From the NCBI GenBank assembly GCA_029876055.1, contig CM056875.1, positions 8,395,001 to 8,459,000 on the forward strand: DNA of 64,000 nucleotides, read 5' to 3'. Of the stretch, positions 45,619 through 57,314 are shown one piece after another; position 1 is the first letter of the stretch; each line of letters begins with the position of its first letter. The notes beneath the pieces are model-generated. The model searched no databases. It was not told the DNA's origin and saw only the letters and a program-made list of their open reading frames with translations. Source of the stretch: Madurella fahalii (taxonomy: Eukaryota; Ascomycota; Sordariomycetes; Sordariales). Both the position numbers and the translations under genes were made by a program.

Positions 45619-48426
45619 TCACCACCCTCCCCAGCCATCGTCGTCAGCTGTCTCCTTGGGCCTCATATCGATCTTCTTCTTCGCCACCGTCCCCGCCTTG
45701 GCCTTGGACGCCGCCGCCCCTGCCGGCGTCTTCTTCGCAGTAGCAGTAGCGGTAGTGGTGCTCGTCGAGCCCGTCTTGGCCAACCCCTTCGGCAGCCCGC
45801 CGCCGCCGATGGTCTTCTTCTTCTTCTCCGCCTGCGCCGCCAACCACCCTGCGAAATCCGGCTCGGAGCCGTCGTCAAAGGGCGTGGTGGTGCTGGTGGT
45901 CAATGTCGGGGTTGCCGTTCGCTTGGGGAGGCGGGTGCTGGATGGTTTGGGCTCCTCGGCGGCGGTGAAGAAGTCCTCTGGTTGGCCGGTGCTGTTGTTC
46001 TTGTCGTTGCCGTCGCCGTCGTCGTCATCCATGTCATCCATGTCCCCCCATGCGTCGCCGCCGTCGTCTGCGTCATCGTTGTCCGGGAAGAAAGACGAGG
46101 ATTCCTTGTTGGATGATGACGGGAGTGGTGCCGAAGTGGGAGGGGACTTGATTGCCTGACGCTGCTGGGAATTGGCCGTGCCTAAGGTAGAGAATATGGA
46201 GGGGCGTTTGGTCGTGGCACGCGACGGCCCGTTTGCGGGAGTGGGAGTCGGCGAGGTAGAGGAAGCCTGTATCTCGCCTGCCGCCGCGGACAGTTTGTTT
46301 GTGAATGAGGAGATAGCCCAGCCCGCCCACGACGCCGTTGACGATTCGGCTGGCTGGGGGGTACTCATCCTCGGACCGCCTCCGCCCGCCGCCGCGGTTT
46401 CGGGCGGTAGAGCGGTATCCGGCATGCTTGCGGCCGCTTTCCGGATCTTCTGGAGGTAGATGTCGACCGTCTTATTGGCCTGGTCGCGGATGAGTTTCTC
46501 CTTGTCGATCAAGGAGGGGCAGACGGCCGGGAGGATGCGGAATGCGCAGTCCTCCTCTGAGAAGTACTCGCCCGTTACAGCGAGCGCCATCAAGGCGGCG
46601 TTCCGCGCGTGGACGAAGGGGTCCCTGAGCGAGCGTGAGAAGGCTGCTATCAGGACTTTGGCCCTTGTCGAGGAGCCAAGATGCTTGGCGATCTTGCCGA
46701 GACAGATGGTGGTGTTGGTGCGGATGCCGGGTTGCTCGTCGTTGGCTGTTTTCGCCAGGTATTTGAGTAGCTCTCCGTTGATGGTCCGATCCGAAAGTTT
46801 TGTGATGAGCGTGAGAACGGACTTAAGTGTCTGTTCTCGTACTACTGGCGCGAGATCGGTAAACCCAGTAACCTAAGTCCTCTGTAAACACCGAGCACGT
46901 TTCCGGGGGAGACGACAGCGGAACTTACTATTTGAGGAAAGATCTTGTCGTTTACCACTTTTTGAGACAGCCGATCGATCATGAGAGGTAGGTTGTCCAA
47001 CAAGCACACTCTGATGGCCCTATCTGGGTTGCCAAATAGCCGAATCAACACCGGAGTGACTTTGGCATCAAAGTCTTCATTTGACAATTTAGTAGCAATT
47101 TTCATGACAAGACCAAACGCTTTCGGACCCCCACCACCAAACTCTACAGATTTTAGTAATTCGGGTAAGACTTTCATCTTGAAGAAGTCTTCGGGAAAGT
47201 CGTCTGTGAGTTGGTCCAGGTCACTGAGCATCCGTCAGCACACAACAGCCCACGGGCTTGGAAAAAAATCAAACACGTACTCCAGGAAGGCTTCCCGTTC
47301 TTCTTCTGTCTTGACTCCCAGGTTCTCAACTCCGTCTGTCAGTTTGATGAGAGGCGTATCAAAGAACGAGCCATTCCGGCGGCCCTGTTCGAGGAAATGG
47401 GCGACGCTGAGCCTCGCTTTCGGGTTGGCGTTGGTAAGGCGCTTGTAACTAGAGTGCATACTGGGCGGGATGTTCTTGGTCTGCCCAGCCTGGTCGCCGC
47501 CATTAAATGTGCCATTGAAGACCTCAAAGATCAGGGCGCCGAAGTCGTACGCGTCCACGGCCGAATGAGGACTACGCTTGAGGGCATCCCAGCCCGACTT
47601 GGCTAATTCGGGAGGCGTATACCTTCCCGAGTCTGGCACGAGACTGCCATAGGTCTAGTCCAAGGTCAGCAACCGAATGTGCCGAGCTGACCAAGAGAGC
47701 CGCAACCTACATAGATCACAGCTTCGTCGTCTTTAACGTTGCTGAGCACCTCAAAACCGCCAAGTTTCCACTCGCCGCTTTCAGTTGTGTAGACCGAGGC
47801 AACCTTCAAGCTGCCATGGACTGATGCGGCTTCGTCATTGATGAACTTGATTGTCCTCTGCAACTCCGCGTCAGCCGTGCTAATCCTTTTCCCATAGTTG
47901 GGGTGCCTCTTGGGATACGGACTGCAACGCTGTAGAGGCCCCATTTCGCCGTCTCGGGACTCAAACTCTTCCTTTTGACGTGCCAGCGCAAGGGTACGAG
48001 GCGCTCAGTGGCAATGTAGATGTACGAATCTGACTTTTTCAAACACATCAGCCTCCGGAGGCTCTACCCATGTCCACCAGGTGCCCTACCTCGGCCGTAT
48101 CCAGCACCTTGATGACGCCCGGGTGTCGGAGTGTTCGTAGCTTCTTCAGCGCGTTCTTGGCCAGCGGGAGGGCAGATCGGTTGGCTGAGATGTCGAAGGA
48201 AAATATGCTGCAGTTCGAGCCGTCCTCCTGCAGCGAGAGAATGTTAGCTCGGATGTCTGAGGAGGCGGGTTAGGAGCCTTGTAGCTGGCGACCGGGGACT
48301 CACACGTCGTGTGCCATTGTAGAGGGTCCAGATGGAGGGGTCCAGGTCGACTTTGTCGCCAAATGTGTAGGGAAAAGGGGGTCCTTTAGCCATCGCCGAG
48401 GCGACAGCCGACTTGAGAAAGTCCAT
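45619..48426 (-). CDS. SCY1-like pseudokinase (SCYL1/Cex1 family)
   Basis: 813 residues from exons 48304-48426, 48090-48227, 47923-48033, 47711-47857, 47281-47654, 46929-47223 and 45619-46872. Seen: an N-terminal kinase-like fold (GDKVDLDPSIWTLYNGTRRE, then LKKLRTLRHPGVIKVLDT, SYIYIATERLVPL) in which catalytic signatures are absent: HGSLKV stands where HRDLKxxN is expected, and LGGFE in place of DFG. HEAT repeats follow (LFGNPDRAIRVCLLDNLPLMID and later), then a disordered Ser/Thr/Asp-rich tail ending ETADDDGWGGW. Known: SCYL1 binds COPI coats and yeast Cex1 works in tRNA export and COPI traffic. The third intron has an unusual GTCCGT donor. The length matches SCYL1. Confidence 0.92.
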
Positions 48427-49878
48427 TGCGCGCAGATGCTCCGCGCCGTGTCTCTGTTGGCGTTGTAGGTCGGGCAGCGCGCAGCTGGGGAATGGCGTCT
48501 CGTTCGCCGCGGATACCACAAAAAGTAGACTATCGCAAACGGGCAACCTGTTATCGCGACCGACGCTTGGCGCGCTAATCTGCTGGGAGTAGGCGGGGGC
48601 CCCGTGCTAGGCGGGAATTTGGGGCAATTCTGCCGTTGCCTGACTGCCTTGTCGCCTTGTCGCGGTGCACGGCGCACGGTGCACGGTCCACCACCGCTAC
48701 CAACAGCAGGGGCCCGCCAAAGAGCGTTTTCCCTCTGTTGTTCTTCCCCACGTTTTCTTCTCGGTAACACAATCATCTTCATTTGTGCCTTCGGCAGCCA
48801 CGAAACAACGCGGCCTGGCTGGTTTGGGAGCAAGACCCCCCTTCATGAGACAGAGCCTCTCATGCCCAGCTAGGTGGATGGCCGCAGACGAGTCCAGGAC
48901 GGGCTGCCGTTAGGTGCTGAGGGCTCGCATCGTGGCCGAGCGGGCCAAGCTAGCGGCGATAGGACTCGGTCCCAGACTGCGTCCCCAGAGCGACCCAGGT
49001 GAGTGGGCAGATTATTTCATTCCTTCTACTCCCCCCGGCCTTGCCTCTCGGTGTCAGTGATGAGCAAAACTGGTAAAAGGTCAGACGGCCCTATGCTCTT
49101 CTGGTATTGTGGTTCTGAGTGGCACGGCTGTGCTGCGCCTTGGCGCGTCCTCCGCCTCGTCTCGCCTTCCACGTGCTGCCTCGAGACCGCCGGCAGCACG
49201 AGGCCCGTGGTGGTTGGATATATCAAACATTGTTGGAGACTCGCGTCGACGACACTACCACTTCCCGGGGTTCGGTTTTTCATTGATTTTACGAGACCGT
49301 ACCTAAAGGCTGTGGTAGACATTGGGGCAACGAGGCGCTCACCCTCGGACGGTGTCAAAAAAACCTTGTTCGCCTAGTTTTGTCGGCCACGGCAGAACCA
49401 CGAAACCGCTGCTGCTGCGCTGGATGATGACCAAAGATAAAACTGAAAAGACCTGAGACACCGCGCCCCGTCCCGATTCCCGAAGCTATTTGTAAATTTC
49501 AGCAGCCCGTCTCGGTGTAGCGATGCTAATCATGGCCGACGACTTACAGGGCTCTACTAGTAGCTGCGCAAGGCGGAGACGGCTCGGTAGTCGACACCCA
49601 TGCCACCGCGCTGTCGACGCTGCAGAGAGGGAGAGGCACTCGACAAAGCGCTCTTCGGATGCGTTGTCTGCCGCAGGTATTATCATTCCGCGTGCCACCG
49701 GCCCCATCCGCGAGCGCCCACGTAGGTTTTCTATTCACTCACACTCCCACCCTATCGTCTCCACCCTGCCGTCAGATCCTCTCTCCCCTATCCCGACTAT
49801 CCCCTGCTACATGGACTCGGACCGCCACATCATGCACGCGCAGCCATATTACAGGACGGCTGCCCAAGAGGCCCCCAC
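48427..49878. other. Divergent promoter of the SCY1-like gene and the next gene
   Basis: The region has GTGCACGG-type short repeats near 48664-48687. A possible in-frame start ATG GAC TCG GAC lies at 49811 and could belong to the next gene's first exon. Other frames look non-coding. Confidence 0.45.
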
Positions 49879-52086
49879 TTGTCCACTTGTAGCCCATTTC
49901 CCTTCGCCCTTTCAGCCGTATTTCCTCTCGGCCTCGCGCTTACCTTTGACTTGTCCTGCTATCTCAATTTTACTACCCCTACTCCGCCTGCTGCTACCGC
50001 TACGACTAATTACTGCTCCTACTACTACTACTATCCATCATCTCGACATTATTCAATTGGGTCCCGTGTCTCAAGCCCGCCGTCACTAACCGAAGCCGGC
50101 AGCAAAAATTGGGTCTGCAAGCGCTGTCTTGCTGCCCAGGCCCAGGTAAAACGACGCTACTACCATGACAAGAAGTCGCATTCGTCGTCGCAAGCCGCCT
50201 CTCTCCTACCTGTCGCACCCACGACGGCTAAAGAAGCATCCTTCCTTAACGGCATGGCTCTATCAACCGCCGCTGCCGCTGCCGCCGCTGCTGCCACTTC
50301 TCCTTCCCCAAGCACTCCCGCCACTGCCGCATCTTCTTTCACTAGCCAGCGCAGTAACCCCGTCCCGCTCATCATTGTCTGCCCTTTTCCGGGATGCTCG
50401 GCGAAAATCGACGGACGCGAGGGCCTGTGCCGGGCACATCTGCAGACCGTCTCCCAGACCAGCCACGGTCAGGATGTTGCCCCGACAAATGGTGCACCCC
50501 CGACACCGGCACTGTCAGGTAGCCCTAGCTCGGCTCGCCAAATGTCCGATTCCAGTTTAAGGTCCAAGAAGCTGCTCCTGCTAGAGAGTGGCAAGGACCG
50601 GCCAATCGTGATGCGTAAAACTACCAAGAACGGGAACGCGCCGCAGTTCGTTCCCCAGCAGCCAACCCCAAAGGACGGCACGCCACCGTCCCGCGGGGAG
50701 CCGACTATGTCGCCGCCATCACACCCGCCTCTGGCGCCCCGCCCATCCGTCCAATCACCCCCCGCTAGCCCGGGCCATTCCCAGAATGGTGAGCCTGCAA
50801 GGAAGCGACAGCGGTTTTCACCCTCCCCAGGACATTCCCCGAAAGCCCGAGTGAATGGAACCGGACCGTCTAGGCCGTCGACTGCCGAAACTGATTCAGG
50901 AGACAAGGCGGCCAAGGTTTCCATCCCGCGATTAGATCGCCAGGCATCCACCTTCCAGCGTCTGGTGAAATCTCCCGAGAAGAGAGTTGTTAAACCAGGT
51001 TTAAAGCCCAGTTACAAACTGGGTGTGAAGAAGATTCCAACCCAACTATCCAACCTACGCTTCATTGATCGTCCAGGAGGCCATGTTCCAAAGTTGTCTC
51101 CGGACCAGTCAAACCCTGGAATGAACGGATCCGCTGAGAGCGTCTCACACCGAAGCCAAGGAGAAGTAGCTTCAAGTTTTGCCCTTAATGAGGGCATAAA
51201 GGACTATTGGACCGGGAAGATAAGCAATTCAGTTCCGCCAGTGGCTCGAGCTGAGCCACAATCGTCGGACGCATCCCGCCAGACGCCGAGGATCCCGGAC
51301 TTTCCAAACGGGCAGTCTCAAAAGTTCCTGTCTGACAGAAGGACGGAGGTACAGATTACCAGCAACGACGCCCCTTCCGGACAAACCCCGCGAACCATCC
51401 ACTTCCCAATCCGACCGGCCCCGGTCCCGGTCCCGGCCACCAAGCCACCGCCATCCCCCCCGTGCACAACAATAACAACAACAACGCCAAAGGAAATCAA
51501 CCCGTCCCTCTTTGACGCACTAATCTACTCTCAACCCCTCGCGTCCGCACCTCCTCCCAACGTCCACATCCCTCTTGCCACTCCCACCACCCAACCCCAC
51601 CACCATCATCAAAACCAACGCCTCACTCAGCCGAAAGAAGCCTCCAAAGAACCAGAAGACGAACCCCTGTACCTCGAAATCGACCCGCGCGTCCACTGGC
51701 CACAACACCACTCGCCGGCCTGGTTGTTGCGGAAACAGCGTGAGATTGAGGCGCGCGGGAGACGCAAGGCAAACTTTGGCCGGGCGGCGCACAGTCTCCG
51801 GACACAGCTGCAGACGACGAATGGGCAAGGCTTGGCGTTTGAGGACACGCTGCCCGAAAAGATTGCCGAGAATCCGGCCTGGGTGAGGGCGTTGAGGAGG
51901 TTGAGGGGCCTAGGGCTGCCGGGAGAAGACGATACCCGGGAAGCAAATGGCAGCGGGAATGTGACTGGCAGTGGCAGTGGCAGTGGCAGTGGGAGTGGCA
52001 GTGGGAGTGGGAGTGGTAGTGGGAGTGGTGGGGAAGGGGTTGGGGTTGGAGTACAGAAAAGGGGAGGGAGGGGCGGGAAGAGGTAG
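49879..52086 (+). CDS. Unrecognised Pro/Ser-rich protein with Cys pairs; start uncertain
   Basis: The open frame is 735 codons, but its first 75 codons (Tyr/Thr/Pro runs) look like untranslated or intron sequence. An excellent acceptor (CACTAAC branch, GGCAG) at about 50102 precedes WVCKRCLAAQAQ, so the true N-terminal exon is probably upstream, perhaps at 49811. Seen: a CxxC (VCKRC), the basic KRRYYHDKK, an alanine run, CPFPGC followed by CRAH (a possible metal site), long Pro/Ser-rich disorder with PARKRQRFSPSPGH, and a conserved-looking C-terminal block LYLEIDPRVHWPQHHSPAWLLRKQREIEARG. The tail is a (Ser-Gly) dipeptide repeat of about 20 residues. A nuclear role is possible from the basic motif; the family is not recognised. 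Confidence 0.6.
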   Translation: MSTCSPFPFALSAVFPLGLALTFDLSCYLNFTTPTPPAATATTNYCSYYYYYPSSRHYSIGSRVSSPPSLTEAGSKNWVCKRCLAAQAQVKRRYYHDKKSHSSSQAASLLPVAPTTAKEASFLNGMALSTAAAAAAAAATSPSPSTPATAASSFTSQRSNPVPLIIVCPFPGCSAKIDGREGLCRAHLQTVSQTSHGQDVAPTNGAPPTPALSGSPSSARQMSDSSLRSKKLLLLESGKDRPIVMRKTTKNGNAPQFVPQQPTPKDGTPPSRGEPTMSPPSHPPLAPRPSVQSPPASPGHSQNGEPARKRQRFSPSPGHSPKARVNGTGPSRPSTAETDSGDKAAKVSIPRLDRQASTFQRLVKSPEKRVVKPGLKPSYKLGVKKIPTQLSNLRFIDRPGGHVPKLSPDQSNPGMNGSAESVSHRSQGEVASSFALNEGIKDYWTGKISNSVPPVARAEPQSSDASRQTPRIPDFPNGQSQKFLSDRRTEVQITSNDAPSGQTPRTIHFPIRPAPVPVPATKPPPSPPCTTITTTTPKEINPSLFDALIYSQPLASAPPPNVHIPLATPTTQPHHHHQNQRLTQPKEASKEPEDEPLYLEIDPRVHWPQHHSPAWLLRKQREIEARGRRKANFGRAAHSLRTQLQTTNGQGLAFEDTLPEKIAENPAWVRALRRLRGLGLPGEDDTREANGSGNVTGSGSGSGSGSGSGSGSGSGSGGEGVGVGVQKRGGRGGKR
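51963..52035. repeat. AGTGGC/AGTGGG hexanucleotide repeat coding (Ser-Gly)n
   Basis: Tandem AGTGGC, AGTGGG and AGTGGT units lie inside the reading frame near its 3' end and would change repeat number without a frameshift. Confidence 0.85.
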
Positions 52087-54822
52087 AGTTCGTAGCGATT
52101 GAGAGAAATGGAGTGGGAAGATGGGTGTTAGATTCTGCACTGTCCGCATATTATTTTTGCGGTGCGGGACGGCTAATGGACATGGGCTCGAGGGGAGGAG
52201 GAGGATATACCGGACATGGATGGGACGGGCTCATTTGCATGTTAAGCGTATTGTCTTCTTTGCAAAGAAGACGGTGTTTATTTTTGACTTCGGGACTGAT
52301 CGCTTTGCTGCTGCCGCTGTTGCGTTGGAGCGTGCACAAAACATTCGGTAGGGCCGTTTCTTGGCCAGCTGGTGGGCTGTGCTCGGAAAAGGTACTACCT
52401 GCTTATATACCTTTATATGGGGGCTCGAAAACCGGGCGAGTAACCCGGGGTTCGAGAATACAGCAATTGGTTGTCGGTCCCTCAGTTAATATGTATATAT
52501 GTAAAAATGGATATGTTATAACTTGCAACTTTGAGATTACATACGGGGACAAAGCTACAAGGATTCCCAGGTGCGGCTGACATTCTAGTCAGCTCCACCG
52601 TGGGCAATGTCAGTAAGGCTCGGCCATATGTCTGTACTGGAAATGCCGGGTTTGGCCCAGAAGGCAACTATTTATGTGGACAAGAAACCCTTCTGGGTTT
52701 GTCTTTTGGAGCTACTTAACCACAGCAGCGTGTTGCCCGCCCGACATTCTCCTACGTGGAGGTGCACTACTACGGAAACTCTCCTCTGAATGGGCGAGGG
52801 TTTTGCTTCACTCCTAGGCCGGGCACGAACCCGAGACTTCTCAGGGCGAGAGGATGGGGATGTGCGCTGGGAAGACTACGGAGCTACGGACCTCCCCATT
52901 GTACTGCTTGATAGTTATTTCTTCTTCCCGGGGACTTCAAGGCTGGGCTTGCAAGAACTTCTATATCTAGTGCCCAACTAGTATGGGTGGGTAAAAGCAG
53001 TTGTCGTGGGCGCGCGTCTGGTGACTGGGAACAGAGTGAGGGGAGAGCCGCCATTTTCAGTGTGCCAGTGCTCGAGGCGGCAGAAAGCACAGCACCACCA
53101 ACGTTCCTCCCTCACTACCTAGACGACCCGGTACTGCTCGCCGCACTGGCCGGCCTCGGCGGCAGCACAGGCAACAGTGGCAAGCCTGGGTTCGGGAGGT
53201 AAGCTTCCTGGACCTAGGTCAAGGCTTTGCGACGCAGACGGTAGCAATAGCGCTTACCACCAAGCGAAAGCAGCTATTGATCGCCCTCCTTCACATTATC
53301 TTGCAAGAGGGCCCGTTGTCGGCAAGGGATGATATAGCGACTTCCCGCTGCATCCCCTCCGTTGCTGCACCGCAAGACCCGAAAGTCTCTGTCGCAATCC
53401 ATCATCTAACTTTCACTCAGCCCTTCTGAAATTGATACGGCAGAGCAGTTCTTAACGCAAATCATCCTATAATCGCCGTTTAGGTAGTGTAAAGCTAACC
53501 GGGTGACACTTACTCTTTGTGCTAGCACCCGAAGCCACTAGCTGCTGCGGCCTCACTTGCACAAGAGTAGGGAAAGCGAGATAGCGTGTAGCATAGACGA
53601 TGTCTTCATCATGATGGATTGATGGCATCCAGCCAGGCATTATCTCATTGATGCCTAGCGCAAAGCATAGAGGCAAAGCGGTTAAAGGTGGCCGTCGTCA
53701 TTAACAGAAAATCCCTGCATCGACTACTAGGTAAGTAATTTGCTGTAAACCCAGAAAGTTACCTCATTGGCAGCAGCCTCACCGCTCTGTTAGAGTGAGC
53801 ATCGGCACCACACATCTATGAGCTCAAGCCCACCCGAAAGACCGGAGACGAGCCTTCGACTAGTCCGCGCAGCGCCATTCAAACGTAACCGTCAGAGCCC
53901 TCATCAGAGCTTCGGGCCAAGCGCTCAATGGGAGTTTTGCGCTGACTATTAGTTAACAGGAAGAACATCAAACTGCGAGACGACAGGTGCCTCAATCTCG
54001 AAATCTCCAAGCGCTTAAGTAACGCTAAGAAATTGAATCCCTAGAAATGCGCAAGGAGGGAGAGTTGGTAGTACTGAAGTATTGCCACCACCTCTTGCGT
54101 TTGTGGTCTTTCATAATTTAAGACGCAGCCTTGTCCTAATTGATGAATTAATGTGGTAAACAAGGCTGCGGCATTCTCACTAATACCTCGTCAAGAACCA
54201 TGCCTTGCAAGGCCCAGTAACAATCACAATCCAAAAGCAGCCATTGTCAGCAATCGGAACCTAAAAATCTTTGATTGGGAGGCTTTGGAGAGGAATATAA
54301 CAGAGTGCAAGCGAGATTGTGAGTAATCGTGCACTGTACGAGAGAGAGATGGATTCTAATTACCTCATCACAAACAATTGAACCAAGCTCACCGACCTTG
54401 GCGTTGATTAGTCTGGGGCGGTGCGTGGGTTTCGGCTTCGCCTAGGCTTAGCCAAGTTAGCCCTGGAGTAATTACAGGGGGCAGAGCAGCGTGAGAAACC
54501 TCAATTCCGATGCGGTATATAGGTGCGCACCAGCAGCCTAACATACCTAAAACACCGGGAAGTGGGCTAGTATGTACCCTGTAGGTCGCTAGCGCAGGCT
54601 CTAATCTCATCTTGTATTCCGTCTCATCAGCCTTTCTTCCTGATCACGCAGCTGCAGTGGGTAAGTAATTATACCGCGTAAATTATCTATAGGCAAGTCT
54701 CTCGCAAAACTGCAAGCAGACTTCAAATGAGATAAGGTATATTCTTGTTTTACCAAACCATGCCCAATCATCTTCATGAATGATCCAGAAACTCCAATAT
54801 CAACGCTGCAAGCTCGCCCGCT
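52087..54822. other. Intergenic 2.7 kb, no gene recognised
   Basis: It lies between convergent genes and is less GC-rich than the coding regions. Only short frames are present (none above 155 codons). No terminal repeats or transposon domains were visible. A short tRNA-like T-arm on the minus strand near 52835 was examined and rejected. Confidence 0.45.
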
Positions 54823-57314
54823 TCATACCTCAAAAGTCAACCTAGAAGCCTGCACGCCCCTCGAGAGCATATTCAATGCGCTCCCGGCAAGGATGAACTT
54901 GGCCTGGTCCTTGCTCACGGCGTGCTTCACAGGGATCATGACCTCCTCGCCGGAGCCCTTCTTGGTCACCCGCAAGCTCACCTCGCCCTGGCCGCCATTC
55001 TTCAGCATGTCGTACAGCCCCACCGTCGCGACCTCGTCCCCGGCGGCGATCTTGTCGTAATCCGCCTGCTCGGCAAACGTCAGCGGCACGACGCCCTGCT
55101 TCTTCAGGTTCGTCTCGTGGATGCGCGCAAAGCTCTTGCACACAATGATCCTCGCCCCGAGGTATCTCGGCTGGAGCGCGGCGTGCTCGCGCGCCGACCC
55201 CTCGCCGTAGTTGTGCTCGGCCACCACCAGCCACGGCCGGCCCTCGCCCTTCCACTTGCGCGCGAGCTCGGGGATCGTGTGCTTGGTCCCGTCGAGGTCG
55301 TACGCCGCGTTGACCTCGCCCGTCTCGGCGTTGACGGCCGTGTTGAGAGTGTTGGCGCTGATGTTGGGCAGGTGGCCCTTGTACTTGAGCCAGGGCCCCG
55401 CCGCCGAGATGGTGTCGGTCGTGCACTTGCCCGCCACCTTGACCAGCACGCGCAGGCCCGTCAGGTCCGACTCCGGGAACGGCTCGAACGGCTCGAGCAG
55501 GGCGAGCCGCTCCGAGCTGGCCGAGATGGCCACCTGCACGTCCGGGTTCGGCTGCTGCGACGCGACGCGGAAGACCTCCTTGCCCTGGTCAAAGGGCGTC
55601 TCGGGCCCCTCGAGGCCGCGCGGCGCCGGGAAGCGGAATTCCTTGCCGTCGGCCGTGGTGAGGGAGTCGGTCATGGGGTTGAAGGTGGTCGACCCGGCGT
55701 AGGCCATGGCCGTCACGATCTCGGGCGACGCGAGGAAATTCATAGTCTCGGGGTTGCCGTCGTTGCGGCCGCGGAAATTGCGGTTGTACGACGTGAGGAT
55801 GGCGTTGACGGTGCCCTTCTCTACCCCGTCACTGCGTTTCCACTGCCCGATGCACGGGCCGCAGGCGTTGGAGAGGACGATACCCCCGGCTTCCGTGAAC
55901 GTCTCGAGCGTGCCGTCTCGTTCGAGCGTCGCGCGGATCTGCTCGCTTCCGGGGGTGATGTAGAAGTCGGCCTTGGGCTTCAGGCCAGCCTTCTCGGCCT
56001 CCCGGACGATGCTCTCGACGCGCGTCATGTCCTCGTACGAGCTGTTGGTGCAGCTGCCGATGAGACCTGCAGAAAGCTTCTCGGGCCACTTCTGTTCCTG
56101 CACTGTCGCCTTGAACTGGGACAGCGGGGTCGAGAGATCCGGGGTGAAGGGGCCGTTGATGTGCGGCTCGAGCTTGGAGAGGTCAATCTCGATGAGTTGG
56201 TCGTATTGCGCACCTTCGTCGGCTCTGAACTTGAAGAAGGCATCCTCAGCGGCGCCGGCGCCCGGGAAGCTCTGGAAAAGCGCAGCGGTCTTAGCAGCCT
56301 TCTCTCTCCGGGTCGCCTTGAGGTACCGGCTCGAGGCTTCGGTGAAGGGGAAGATGGAGGTGGTAGCGCCGATCTCGGCACCCATGTTACTGGCCGTGGC
56401 CATCCCCGTCAAGCTCAGTGTCTCGACGCCGGGGCCGAAGTACTCGACTATGTAGCCGGTGCCGCCCCGTACGGTAAGGAGGCCGGCGAGGTGGAGGATC
56501 AGGTCCTTGGGAGACACCCAGTCGCTCAGCTTGCCAGTCAACCTGACACCCAGGATCTTGGGCGCCTTCAGCTCCCAAGGAGCGCCGACTAGGGCCTCGA
56601 CGGCGTCGGCGCCGCCCACTCCAATGGTGATGGTGCAAAGACCGCCCGCATTGGGAGAGTGGCTGTCTGTTCCCAGCATCATCAGGCCTGGGAGAGCGTA
56701 GTTCTCCAGGACGGTCTGGTGGATAATGCCCGCGCCCGGCGGCCAAAAGTCTATCCCATATTTCTTGGCTGCAGACTCGAGAAAGTCAAAGACCTCCTGG
56801 TTCGTCTTGATACCCGCAGACAGGTCGTCATCGGCGCCGCGCTCGCCAACGATCAGGTGGTCGCAGTGGATGCTCGCCGGGATGGCGGTGTGGGGTAGAT
56901 TGCAGGACATGAACTGCAGGAGGGCCATCTGGGCCGAGGCGTCCTGCATGTTGACCCTGTCGGGCCTGAGCTTGAGGTTGGCCTTGCCCCGGATGTCGCG
57001 GCCGCCGTTGGTGTTGGAGAGGAGCGACTCCTCGACATTGTCGAGATGGCTGTAGAGGATCTTCTCGGCGAGCGTCAGCCGCTGCACGCCCAGCACCCGG
57101 CGGACCTCCGAGTACTTGTTGTAAAGTTTCTCGTACGTCGGCGGCAACAGGGGGCCGTTGGAGTAAGGTCGCGTGCCCCCGACACGGCGAAGCTGCTGGG
57201 CTTGGACGGCCCTCTGAAGGGTTTTATTAGCATTTCGGGGCGCTCATCGGTGGCCGATAAGTACACTACCTTCAGGGCTACGCCTGACCGGCTGGCGAGA
57301 TCAATTGGCCTCAT
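54823..57314 (-). CDS. Second mitochondrial aconitase (AcoB/Aco2 type)
   Basis: 811 residues from exons 57270-57314 and 54823-57213. It is a 4Fe-4S hydro-lyase acting on citrate/isocitrate-like substrates. Seen: a presequence MRPIDLASRSGVALK joined across the intron to RAVQAQQLRRVGGTRPYSNGP, typical of mitochondrial import; the HCDH motif; TDSHSPNAGG; the first cluster ligand in GSCTNSS; the two others in NACGPCIGQW; the substrate loop SYNRNFRGRNDGN; and the C-terminal swivel domain with YGEGSAREHAA. All cluster ligands and active-site residues I can place are intact. Known: fungal Aco2/AcoB enzymes have been tied to homocitrate dehydration in lysine synthesis rather than the main TCA flux. 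The 56-nt intron splits the targeting peptide from the enzyme body. Confidence 0.93.

Noticed and set aside
52820..52895. tRNA-like T-arm on the minus strand (CTCGGGTTCGTGCCCGG) with weakly complementary ends
   Set aside because: The invariant A after the TTCG loop position is missing, there is no A-box or D-arm, and the putative anticodon loop lacks the conserved T. At most a relic.
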